Origin: JBGTKH01 sp041744735
GTDB taxonomy: Bacteria > Planctomycetota > Planctomycetia > Pirellulales > Pirellulaceae
Direction: 5' to 3'
DNA length: 13,006 nucleotides
Assembly: GCA_041744735.1 (NCBI GenBank)
Contig: JBGTKH010000477.1
Coordinates: 1 to 13,006 of the forward strand
The position numbers were made by a program, and so were the translations under genes. Positions 1 to 6,388 of this stretch are shown here, one piece after another; the first letter of the stretch is position 1; every line of letters starts with the position of its first letter. A model generated the notes under the pieces. That model had not been told where the DNA came from and did not search any database. It was given only the letters and a program-made list of their open reading frames with translations.

Positions 1-1
1 G

Positions 2-970
2 CACAGCGCGGCGTATCGGCGGCTGAGCGGCAAGATGCAGGTTTTTACGGGGGACATGGGGGACTATCACCGCACGCGGCTCACACACACGCAGGAGGTG
101 GCGTCGATCGCGCGCACGATTGGGCGGGCGTTGCGGCTGAATGAGGATTTGATCGAGGCCCTGGCGCTGCTGCACGATATTGGCCATCCGCCGTTCGGAC
201 ACGCGGGCGAAGATGCGCTGGACGAATGCCTGGCGGGCAATGGCGGGTTCTCGCACAATCAATATGCGCTGACACTGGTCGAAGAGTTGGAGGTGCGCTA
301 TCCGCATTTTCCAGGTTTGAATTTGTCGCGCGAAGTGCTGGACGGGCAGTGTACGCGGATCGACAAACAGGCGACCGGCCAAGTGCCGCTGCTGGAAGTG
401 CAAGTTGTCGACGCCGCGGACAGCATCACTTACGACACGCACGATTTAGACGACGCGGTGAAACTGGGATTGGTGACGCTGGACGAAATGCAAGAGGTTT
501 CGCTGATCCGCGAAACGACTCGCCACGTGTGCGAGCGATTCGCGTCGCTGCAAGGCAAGATACTGCGGATGGCGGTGGTGCATGAATTGATCGATCATCA
601 AGTCAGTGATCTGCTGCGGACTTGCGGCCGGCGGTTGGCTCAACATGACTTCCCCGACGCTGGCGCGGTACAAGTGGCCGGGTTCCGCATCTCACCCAGC
701 GACGAGTTAGCCGCTCAAAAGGCCGAGTTAGAAGCGGTGCTCTACGAGCGCGTGTATCGACATCCGCGTCTGACCGCCGTGCGCGTGAAGGCTCAACAGC
801 GGCTGCGCGCGATGTTCGACGGCTATCTGCGGCGTGCCGACTTGCTGCCGGAAAAATTTCAAACACGTGCCGGCAAAGTCGGCTTGGCCCGTAGCGTCGG
901 CGATTATTTGGCCGGCATGACCGATCGCTTTTGCAACGAGCAGTTCCAGCGCTACTTCGCTGATAAATGA
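2..970 (+). CDS. dgt: dGTP triphosphohydrolase-like HD-domain protein, 5' end outside the window
   Basis: Predicted deoxynucleoside triphosphate triphosphohydrolase: it would cleave dGTP (or other dNTPs) to the nucleoside plus tripolyphosphate in the cytoplasm and so adjust the dNTP pool. The HD metal-site pattern is visible: His in the RTRLTHTQEV segment (about 84-113), the LLHDIGHPPFGH segment (about 167-204) carrying the HD pair, and a downstream Asp in the DAADSITYDTHDL segment (about 410-448). The first in-frame Met is at 35, but the frame is open to the window edge. The codons before it read HSAAYRRLSGK, matching the conserved part just ahead of the GD..RTRLTH motif in this family, so Met35 is internal. 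About 323 codons are present and some 50-60 N-terminal residues are probably missing. It ends in TGA at 968-970. The family is firm; the preferred dNTP cannot be read from sequence. No terminator is evident before the next gene. Confidence 0.9.
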   Translation, partial: HSAAYRRLSGKMQVFTGDMGDYHRTRLTHTQEVASIARTIGRALRLNEDLIEALALLHDIGHPPFGHAGEDALDECLAGNGGFSHNQYALTLVEELEVRYPHFPGLNLSREVLDGQCTRIDKQATGQVPLLEVQVVDAADSITYDTHDLDDAVKLGLVTLDEMQEVSLIRETTRHVCERFASLQGKILRMAVVHELIDHQVSDLLRTCGRRLAQHDFPDAGAVQVAGFRISPSDELAAQKAELEAVLYERVYRHPRLTAVRVKAQQRLRAMFDGYLRRADLLPEKFQTRAGKVGLARSVGDYLAGMTDRFCNEQFQRYFADK

Positions 971-1100
971 TGGGGGATAGTCGGGCCGGCAGTAGCGCGG
1001 ATAGAATGTGGCCTGATTGCTGACCTAACCAATACCGTGACTGTGCCGGCAGGACGAATTTCTTCCTCCGCAGCACGCATGCTTGGGGCAACCGATTGCT

Positions 1101-2126
1101 ATGGCTCTTTGGATTCTTCGCTGCGCTTTCCTGCTGGTGGCTGCCAGTGCAGCGTTTTCCGCCATTAAGCCGGGCCCGCAGGGGTCGGCGATGGACAACC
1201 CGTGGTTGTTTTTCGTCGCGGTGATGGTGGGGTCGCTGACGGTCTTGGCGGTCGATGTGTTCGTGCCGCGGAAACGCATCGACCTGATTTCATGCGTATA
1301 CTTCGGCATCGTTGTCGGACTTTTTCTGACGTACGTACTCGGTTTGGTGATCGAGCCGTTCATGCTCGACAACAATCTGCACCCGTTGCCGCTTAAGGGC
1401 CCGGTTCAACTCGTGCTCGGCGTGGCGCTCTGTTATATCTGCGTCAGCCTGTTGATGCAGACCAAGGACGATTTTCGCTTCGTCATTCCGTACGTGGAAT
1501 TTGCTAAAGAGGTCAAGGGGCTGAAGCCGTACGTGCTGGACACCAGCGTCGTGATCGACGGCCGCATCGCCGACGTTGTCGAGACCGGCATTTTGGACAA
1601 CCAATTGATCATGCCGCGGTTCGTGCTGGGTGAACTGCAAGCCATCGCCGACAGCAGCGACAAACTGCGCCGCACGCGCGGCCGCCGCGGCTTGGACATT
1701 CTCAACCGGCTGCGGACGAACAAGAGTGTCGATCTAAAAATTTACGAGCGCGAATTGCCGGAGATGGCCGGCCAGCCAGTGGACATGAAATTGGTGTTGT
1801 TGGCCAAACATCTCGAAGGCAAGGTGGTAACGGGCGATTACAATCTGAACAAAGTCGCGCGGATACATAACGTGCCGGTGATCAATCTGAACGACATCGC
1901 CAATTCGCTAAAGCCTGTGTTTTTGCCGGGCGAAGAAGTTGCGGTGAAGATCGTGAAGGCGGGTGAAGAGCAGGGACAGGGCGTGGGCTATCTGGACGAC
2001 GGCACCATGATCGTGGTCGAAGGAGGCCGCGAGCATATCAACAAGAGCGTGCGAATCAGTGTGACCAGCGTGCTGCAAACCAGCGCCGGCCGGATGATCT
2101 TCGGCAAATACAGCGGGGCGGCGTAA
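1101..2126 (+). CDS. YacL-like membrane protein with PIN and TRAM domains
   Basis: A 341-residue protein in three parts. The N-terminal 110 or so residues hold about four hydrophobic helices (around 1-23, 33-57, 65-95 and 99-118). A PIN nuclease domain follows from about residue 143, starting at LDTSVVIDG, with the expected acidic residues in LDTS, LGEL, the VDMKL segment and TGDYNLN. A C-terminal TRAM-type RNA-binding domain covers about 275-335. This is the architecture of the B. subtilis YacL family. The role is probably membrane-anchored RNA binding or cleavage; the substrate is unknown. The PIN acidic residues look intact, so nuclease activity is plausible. A TTG at 1083 would add six residues, but ATG 1101 sits directly before the first membrane helix and has a weak GGGG about 12 nt upstream, so I chose it. 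It follows dgt by 130 nt on the same strand; joint transcription is possible but not shown. Confidence 0.85.
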   Translation: MALWILRCAFLLVAASAAFSAIKPGPQGSAMDNPWLFFVAVMVGSLTVLAVDVFVPRKRIDLISCVYFGIVVGLFLTYVLGLVIEPFMLDNNLHPLPLKGPVQLVLGVALCYICVSLLMQTKDDFRFVIPYVEFAKEVKGLKPYVLDTSVVIDGRIADVVETGILDNQLIMPRFVLGELQAIADSSDKLRRTRGRRGLDILNRLRTNKSVDLKIYERELPEMAGQPVDMKLVLLAKHLEGKVVTGDYNLNKVARIHNVPVINLNDIANSLKPVFLPGEEVAVKIVKAGEEQGQGVGYLDDGTMIVVEGGREHINKSVRISVTSVLQTSAGRMIFGKYSGAA

Positions 2127-2186
2127 CATACCAACCTGACGCGCGAGCGCACGAGGGAGCGGAAACGGCCACCATCTCATGGCTTG

Positions 2187-2410
2187 CCTCGTTTAACCGC
2201 AAGCCGCAGGCGCGCGTTTTGAAGTTGCGCGTTTCAATTGATGGTAGCCGAATTAGCCAGAATTTGGACGGTCTTGTGTTGAACTCGAAAACCAAATTCT
2301 GGCGAATTCGGCTACAAATTGATGCTAGCGCAACTTCAAAAGGCGCGCGCGGGACCGCGTGCAGAGCCGCCTAATCGGCGCGCGTGCCTGCGGCGTGCGG
2401 TTAAACGACT
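2187..2410. repeat. Nested palindromic intergenic repeat, about 220 bp
   Basis: The stretch between two converging genes is one large imperfect palindrome with three layers. The outer arms 2190-2216 and 2381-2407 are 27 bp with two mismatches and begin CGTTTAACCGC. The middle arms 2217-2230 and 2328-2341 are 14 bp and perfect (TTTTGAAGTTGCGC). The inner arms 2245-2267 and 2292-2314 differ at one position. The outer arms match the solo palindrome at 9584-9665, so this copy looks like that element expanded or invaded at its centre by a second palindromic element. In RNA it could fold into a long hairpin and terminate transcription from both sides. No ORF or transposase lies inside. Positions 2127-2186 hold nothing I can identify. 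Confidence 0.85.
2245..2314. repeat. Inner inverted repeat of the composite element
   Basis: The arms TAGCCGAATTAGCCAGAAT... (2245-2267) and their complement at 2292-2314 pair over 23 bp with one mismatch around a 24-nt loop (2268-2291). The arm sequence is unrelated to the outer CGTTTAACCGC arms. This suggests a separate palindromic element lying inside the outer one. I infer that it is an interspersed genomic repeat; there is no second copy in this window. Confidence 0.75.
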
Positions 2411-2428
2411 TGGGTGGCTGCGAAGATC

Positions 2429-3376
2429 TTACTTGCCGCCGTCGAAGAGAGTGCGCGGCGTTTCGGCCAGTCGGCGGCGGGCCATCTCACAGTATTCTTC
2501 CACGCAATCGATGCCGATGTAGCCGCGTCCCAGGCGTTTTGCAACGACCGCGGTCGTGCCGCTGCCCAGGAATGGATCGAGCACCACACCGCTGGCCGGG
2601 CAGCCGGCGCGAATGCAGGTCTCGACCAGCGGCTCGGGGAAGACGGCGAAATGTGCGTCGCGGGATTTTGACAGCGGGATGGACCAGACGGTGCGTTTGT
2701 TGCGTCCCAGCGGATGAAAGGCTTGATCCCAGCGGCCGTTGTGCAGGTTGGAGTTGCCTTGATTCTTGCCGGCCTCCGGCGTGCCGTTGCGCTGATGAAA
2801 GTGCCGCCGGCCGCCTTTCATGCGGCTGTTTTCCGTGAAGGTTACGTGCGGCTCGCGAATCGCGTCCGCATCGTAAAAGTACTCCTTCGCCTTCGTAAAG
2901 AAAAAGATGTATTCGTGATCCGTCGTTGGCCGCGTCTTCACCGGCGAGGGCATGGCGTTCGGTTTATGCCAGATGATGTCGCTGCGCAGAATCCAGCCAT
3001 CGTCCTTCAGCGCCAATGCGACTCGCCACGGCATGCCCAGTTGCTGGCCGTCGTCGTACTTGTCGCCGATCACCATCCACAGCGAGCCGCTGCTCTTGAG
3101 CACCCGCCGGCATTCGGCGAAGATTTCGGCCAGTCGCCTCACGTATTTGTCCGGAGTGTCTTCCAATCCGACCTGCGCGTCGCCCGAATAGTTTCGCTGG
3201 CGATAGTACGGCGGGCTGGTAACGACGGTGTCGACACACTCGTCAGGAAATTGCGTCAGTTTATTTAACGAGTCGCCGACGATGATTCGATCTCGCACTT
3301 GATTTGAGCTTAGTGCGCCGCTTGCTTCCATGTCTTCCATGTCTTCCATGTCTTCCATGTCTTCCATGTCTTCCAT
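2429..3376 (-). CDS. Orphan site-specific DNA methyltransferase, beta class (N4-cytosine or N6-adenine)
   Basis: An AdoMet-dependent DNA amino-methyltransferase of 315 residues. The catalytic motif TSPPYY is at about residues 53-58 and the AdoMet-binding motif DPFLGSGTT at about 267-275, followed by GRGYIGID. This order (catalytic motif, target-recognition region, then AdoMet motif) defines the beta class. SPPY often goes with N4-cytosine methylation but also occurs in adenine enzymes, so the product is left open. The region between the motifs (about 150-240) probably reads the target. No restriction endonuclease, specificity subunit or Vsr-type gene is adjacent, so it looks like an orphan. 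The start is ambiguous: six in-frame ATGs occur every 9 nt (3376, 3367, 3358, 3349, 3340, 3331) in a tandem repeat encoding Met-Glu-Asp. The conserved part begins after residue 28, so any of them would give a complete enzyme. It lies downstream of argS on the same strand and ends in TAA. Confidence 0.88.
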   Translation of the reverse strand: MEDMEDMEDMEDMEDMEASGALSSNQVRDRIIVGDSLNKLTQFPDECVDTVVTSPPYYRQRNYSGDAQVGLEDTPDKYVRRLAEIFAECRRVLKSSGSLWMVIGDKYDDGQQLGMPWRVALALKDDGWILRSDIIWHKPNAMPSPVKTRPTTDHEYIFFFTKAKEYFYDADAIREPHVTFTENSRMKGGRRHFHQRNGTPEAGKNQGNSNLHNGRWDQAFHPLGRNKRTVWSIPLSKSRDAHFAVFPEPLVETCIRAGCPASGVVLDPFLGSGTTAVVAKRLGRGYIGIDCVEEYCEMARRRLAETPRTLFDGGK

Positions 3377-3384
3377 GTCTCCAT
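3323..3384 (-). repeat. 9-bp tandem repeat at the start of the methyltransferase gene
   Basis: Read on the minus strand, ATGGAAGAC occurs five times without error (3376-3332). A degenerate sixth unit, ATGGAAGCA, follows at 3331-3323, and an 8-bp unit, ATGGAGAC, precedes them at 3384-3377. Each 9-bp unit supplies an in-frame ATG and a GGAAGA stretch that weakly resembles a ribosome-binding site, but lies too close to the next ATG to be a good one. The 8-bp unit puts the seventh ATG (3384) out of frame; translation from it would give a 24-residue peptide ending inside the gene. Gain or loss of 9-bp units would keep the reading frame. Confidence 0.95.
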
Positions 3385-3408
3385 ATACTCGCGTGCGTCG
3401 CGATTGCT

Positions 3409-3519
3409 CTATAACTCGGCATCTTGTGGCTCTTTAAATGGATCGAGAGCCGTGTCGAGCAATAGACGAGACGCTTGATTCAAGTGTCCCAAGGCGTGGT
3501 AAAGAAACCCCGAGATCAT
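3409..3519 (-). CDS. Possible small protein, 36 residues, between argS and the methyltransferase
   Basis: Between the argS stop and the methyltransferase start, the minus strand holds an ATG at 3519 and a TAG ending at 3409. The product begins MISGFLYHALGHLNQASR and ends FKEPQDAEL. It reads like a natural protein: an amphipathic Leu/His-rich helix followed by a charged tail. The frame stays open upstream of the ATG back to the argS end, so it could also be the remnant of a longer gene. There is no convincing Shine-Dalgarno sequence. It starts 32 nt after argS ends, and the first methyltransferase ATG lies 32 nt beyond its stop. I do not recognise a family. Low confidence: 36-codon ORFs also arise by chance. 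Confidence 0.35.
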   Translation of the reverse strand: MISGFLYHALGHLNQASRLLLDTALDPFKEPQDAEL

Positions 3520-3550
3520 GTATCGTATTCGTGAAGTTAAACCGACTAGC

Positions 3551-5524
3551 TTACATTCTATCAACCACGCTGATTCCTAAAAGTGCGAGTCCTTGCTTGA
3601 TCGTGCGGGCGGTTAGGTCGCAGAGCAAAAGCCGGCTATCGCGAAGCTGCGCGGATTCGGCTCTTAGTACGGGACATTTCTTGTAGAACGTGAAGAACAT
3701 CTTAGTGAGTTCGAACAAGTAACTGGTCATTTGATTGGGCCGGTAGTCGAGTAGCACTTCGTCCAGCGCATCCTCGAATCGGAGCAGAGCAAGTGCGAGA
3801 GCGCGTTCAGTGGGTTGCGTCAATGTGATTGCGGCATCGGACGTTCGCAGGGCGTTGATGTTCACGTTGCCTCGGGTAAAGATGCCGTTGACGCGCGCGT
3901 AGGAGTATTGCATGTAGGTGGCGGTGTTGCCGTTCATGGCCAGCATCTTGTCGAAGCTGAAGACGTAGTCGCTGGTGCGGTTTTGCGACAGGTCGGCGTA
4001 CTTCAATGCGGCAATGCCGACGACGTTGGCGATGTGTTGGCGCTCGGCTGGCGCCAGTTCCGCGCCGCCGGGTTTGGCGTCGTCGTTTTCGCTGACGATT
4101 GCCTGGGCTCGCCGGACAGCTTCATCGAGCAAGTCTTCTAAGCCGACGGATTCGCCCGAGCGGGTTTTGAAAGGCCGCCCGTCCTCGCCCAGAACCGTGC
4201 CGAAGCTGACGTGCTGCAGTTCCACGTTCTCGCAACCCCAGCCGCGCGCGGCGGCGAATAGTTTGGCAAAATGTTCGCCTTGGCGGTGATCGACGACGTA
4301 CAGAATTGCATCGGGCTGCCACGTCTTCATGCGGTATTCGATTGTCGCTAGGTCCGTTGTGGCGTAGAGGAACGCGCCGTCTTTCTTGCGAATGATCATC
4401 GGCGTGTCGAACCCGTCGAGGAACACGCAGACGGCCCCTTCGCTCTCGCGAGCCAATCGCCGCTGGACGAATTCATCGACAACAGGCGCCAACTGGCCGT
4501 GATAGAAACTCTCGCCATGTTCGTAATCGAAGCGGATGCCGAGCCGGTCGTACACGCGCTGGATGTCCGCACGGCAGTGTGGCAGGAACTCGTGCCACAG
4601 CCGCTGGTTTTCCTCATCATCCGCGTGCAATTTCGCCGTCTCGGCCAACACGGCTTGTGCGATGTCGTGATGCTCGCCTGCGAGAGCGGACATCTGCGGG
4701 TCGGCATCCACGGCGGCCAGTTTCGCGCGCATGCCGTCGAGTTCCTCTTGTGCTTCGGCGAGTTGCGATTCGAGTTTGTGCAGCAGCTTGGCTTCTTTTT
4801 TCTCCGCCGCCTTGTCGCCGCTGGCCGGCGCGGCTTTCAAATCGCTGACCGCTGTTGCCCGCTGGGCGACTTGCTGTGCGAGTTGCGGCAACTGCTGCTG
4901 GCCCTCGTGATATTCGACCAGCCGATTCACGAGCTTATACAGCCGGCTCAATTCGGCGACCGGCTGGCGCTGATACGCTTCGCGGTCGACGAAGTGCTTG
5001 TAGCCGTAGATGATCATGCCGAACTGCGTGCCCCAGTCGCCCAGATGGTTGTCGCTGATCACGCGGTGGCCCATGAATCGCAACGTGTGGCACAACGCGT
5101 CGCCAATCACCGTCGAGCGAATATGTCCCACGTGCATCGGCTTGGCCACGTTGGGCGACGAGTAGTCGATCACGTAGGTGCGCGGCTCGAAAGCCGGGCG
5201 GATGCCCAGCCGCTGGTCATGCAAAGCGGCCGTCAATTGCTCGACTAGCCACTCGTCCTTGAGCCGCAGATTGATGAAGCCGGGGCCGGCGATTTCCACG
5301 TCTCGACACAGGTCGGCAACATTCAGCTTCTCAACGAGCGCGGCAGCCACTTCGCGTGGTGGTTTGCCAAGCTGCTTGCCCAGCGGCATCGCACAATTGG
5401 CTTGATAGTCGCCGAACTTGGCGTCTTGCGACGGGCGAATCATGGCCAGCAGTTCGGCCGGATCAGCAACGAACTCGGCCAGCGCCGAGCGAAAACGGGA
5501 CTTCAATTCCGAAAGAATGTTCAT
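3551..5524 (-). CDS. argS: Arginyl-tRNA synthetase
   Basis: Charges tRNA-Arg with arginine in the cytoplasm, using ATP (class Ia synthetase). The order of parts is clear. The N-terminal Add1-like tRNA-binding domain covers about residues 1-100. The catalytic domain carries the HIGH motif as HVGH at 131-134, after SSPNVAKPM. The FKTRSGESVGLEDLLDEA segment replaces KMSKS, as is usual in ArgRS. The C-terminal DALR anticodon-binding domain opens around ATYMQYSYARVNGIF. At 657 residues it is longer than the usual 550-590. The extra length is an Ala/Lys/Glu/Gln-rich, probably coiled-coil insert at about 205-305, between the ISDNHLGDWGTQFG segment and the RVYDRLGIRF segment. The start ATG at 5524 begins MNILSELKSRF, a normal family start. 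It is downstream of rsfS on the same strand, with 195 nt between them that contain an inverted repeat. Confidence 0.96.
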   Translation of the reverse strand: MNILSELKSRFRSALAEFVADPAELLAMIRPSQDAKFGDYQANCAMPLGKQLGKPPREVAAALVEKLNVADLCRDVEIAGPGFINLRLKDEWLVEQLTAALHDQRLGIRPAFEPRTYVIDYSSPNVAKPMHVGHIRSTVIGDALCHTLRFMGHRVISDNHLGDWGTQFGMIIYGYKHFVDREAYQRQPVAELSRLYKLVNRLVEYHEGQQQLPQLAQQVAQRATAVSDLKAAPASGDKAAEKKEAKLLHKLESQLAEAQEELDGMRAKLAAVDADPQMSALAGEHHDIAQAVLAETAKLHADDEENQRLWHEFLPHCRADIQRVYDRLGIRFDYEHGESFYHGQLAPVVDEFVQRRLARESEGAVCVFLDGFDTPMIIRKKDGAFLYATTDLATIEYRMKTWQPDAILYVVDHRQGEHFAKLFAAARGWGCENVELQHVSFGTVLGEDGRPFKTRSGESVGLEDLLDEAVRRAQAIVSENDDAKPGGAELAPAERQHIANVVGIAALKYADLSQNRTSDYVFSFDKMLAMNGNTATYMQYSYARVNGIFTRGNVNINALRTSDAAITLTQPTERALALALLRFEDALDEVLLDYRPNQMTSYLFELTKMFFTFYKKCPVLRAESAQLRDSRLLLCDLTARTIKQGLALLGISVVDRM

Positions 5525-5623
5525 CAGCGCGCGGAATTCCTACGGGGAGCGACAAATCGCTAGAGTTTGACAGGAATCCCGCGGAGTTGACAACCCCACT
5601 GGCATCGCGCTACGTCAATTCAC

Positions 5624-5699
5624 TAACCCGAAGCGTAAGCGAGGGACTCAATGGCGCAAATGGTGGACTTAAAGCCATCCTCGCTTACGCTTCGGGTTA
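5624..5699. repeat. 21-bp perfect inverted repeat between rsfS and argS
   Basis: The arms at 5624-5644 (starting TAACCCGAAGCGTAAGC) and 5679-5699 are exact reverse complements over 21 bp, separated by a 34-nt loop. It lies downstream of rsfS and upstream of argS, both on the minus strand, so a transcript would form a strong stem there. It could end or attenuate the rsfS transcript before argS. There is no T-run of an intrinsic terminator directly beside it. The arm sequence differs from the CGTTTAACCGC family. I infer that it is an interspersed repeat; only one copy is in this window. The rest of 5525-5719 shows nothing certain. Confidence 0.85.
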
Positions 5700-5719
5700 T
5701 TTACGCAACGCGGCGAAAC

Positions 5720-6133
5720 TTAACCGACTTTGCTCAACAACTCCGCAACATCGACGTGCTTGGCTTCGGCCCACAGTTCTTCGAGGGCGTAGTATTGGCG
5801 AGTCTCCTCGTCGAACAAGTGCACCACAACGGTGCCGTAATCGAGCACAATCCAGCGGCTTTCGCCATAGCCTTCGATGTTGAAGCGGTGGTCACCGAGA
5901 TCGTTTTCCAAGACGCGGTCGATTTCTTCGCTCATGGCGTGAAGCTGCCGGCGGCTCGTGCCGGTCACGACGACGAAGTAATCGAACCAAGCCGTTTGTT
6001 CGGTCATATCGAGCACGACGATGTTCTGTCCGCGGTTTTCCGCTGCGGTCCGCGCCGCCGCCAAGGCCAACTCCAGACTGCGTTCGGGATGCGCCCGATA
6101 CGCAGCCGCCGGGCCGGTGCTGGTACTGGCCAC
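5720..6133 (-). CDS. rsfS: Ribosome silencing factor RsfS (Iojap/DUF143 family)
   Basis: RsfS binds ribosomal protein uL14 on the large subunit and blocks joining to the small subunit, lowering translation in slow growth. The 137-residue product shows the family pattern: ENRGQNIVVLDM, then FDYFVVVTGTSRRQLHAM, then EGYGESRWIVLDYGTVVVHLF, and a Tyr-rich YYALEELW end. Length is close to the usual 105-140, with a short low-complexity N-terminal extension. The start is GTG at 6133, chosen because AGGAGG lies 4 nt before it; no in-frame ATG competes. A promoter-like pair is centred about 57 nt upstream of the GTG. In many bacteria rsfS sits with nadD or rlmH; here it precedes argS. The stop is at 5720-5722, just beyond the 5624-5699 inverted repeat. 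Confidence 0.95.
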   Translation of the reverse strand: MASTSTGPAAAYRAHPERSLELALAAARTAAENRGQNIVVLDMTEQTAWFDYFVVVTGTSRRQLHAMSEEIDRVLENDLGDHRFNIEGYGESRWIVLDYGTVVVHLFDEETRQYYALEELWAEAKHVDVAELLSKVG

Positions 6134-6137
6134 GAAG

Positions 6138-6143
6138 CCTCCT
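6138..6143 (-). promoter_or_regulatory. Strong ribosome-binding site of rsfS
   Basis: Reads AGGAGG on the minus strand, within AAAGGAGGC, 4 nt before the GTG at 6133. It is the only full Shine-Dalgarno sequence I see in the window, and it supports the GTG as the start codon. Confidence 0.75.
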
Positions 6144-6175
6144 TTCGTTACAGGGATGTGATCGAAACCGTCTCT

Positions 6176-6204
6176 ATTCTAACCACACGGGACCGAGATG
6201 TCAC
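6176..6204 (-). promoter_or_regulatory. Possible sigma-70-type promoter of rsfS
   Basis: On the minus strand, GTGACA (6204-6199) and TAGAAT (6181-6176) are separated by exactly 17 nt, each one base away from the -35 and -10 consensus. A start near 6169 would give a leader of about 36 nt containing the AGGAGG site. It lies in the 255-nt gap between rsfS and the divergent gene at 6389. I see no comparable promoter for the plus-strand gene in that gap. Confidence 0.45.
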
Positions 6205-6388
6205 CCGCTAGGTTCACGCCCCCTGTGCGACGCGACAACGGTCTTTCCCCATCCGCTCGCGTGTCACCAGGCATCCTGATAAAATCCACGCTTGTTTCTT
6301 CCGCGTTTATCGTCGCCTCACGGCTGAATGAAACGAACACCAGGCATTTCTGATTCTCAATCTTTTCGGCAATCTCGCGCTTTCTCTT

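Noticed and set aside
1083..1100. TTG start for the PIN/TRAM protein
   Set aside because: It adds only six residues, has no ribosome-binding site, and ATG 1101 fits the beginning of the first membrane helix.
2187..2410. CRISPR array or insertion sequence in the repeat-rich gap
   Set aside because: The repeats are inverted, not direct and regularly spaced, and there is no transposase ORF or target-site duplication that I can see.
4499..5248. Plus-strand ORF of 249 codons inside argS
   Set aside because: It is antisense to a certain argS coding region and its product shows the Arg/Val/His-rich composition of a reverse-frame reading.
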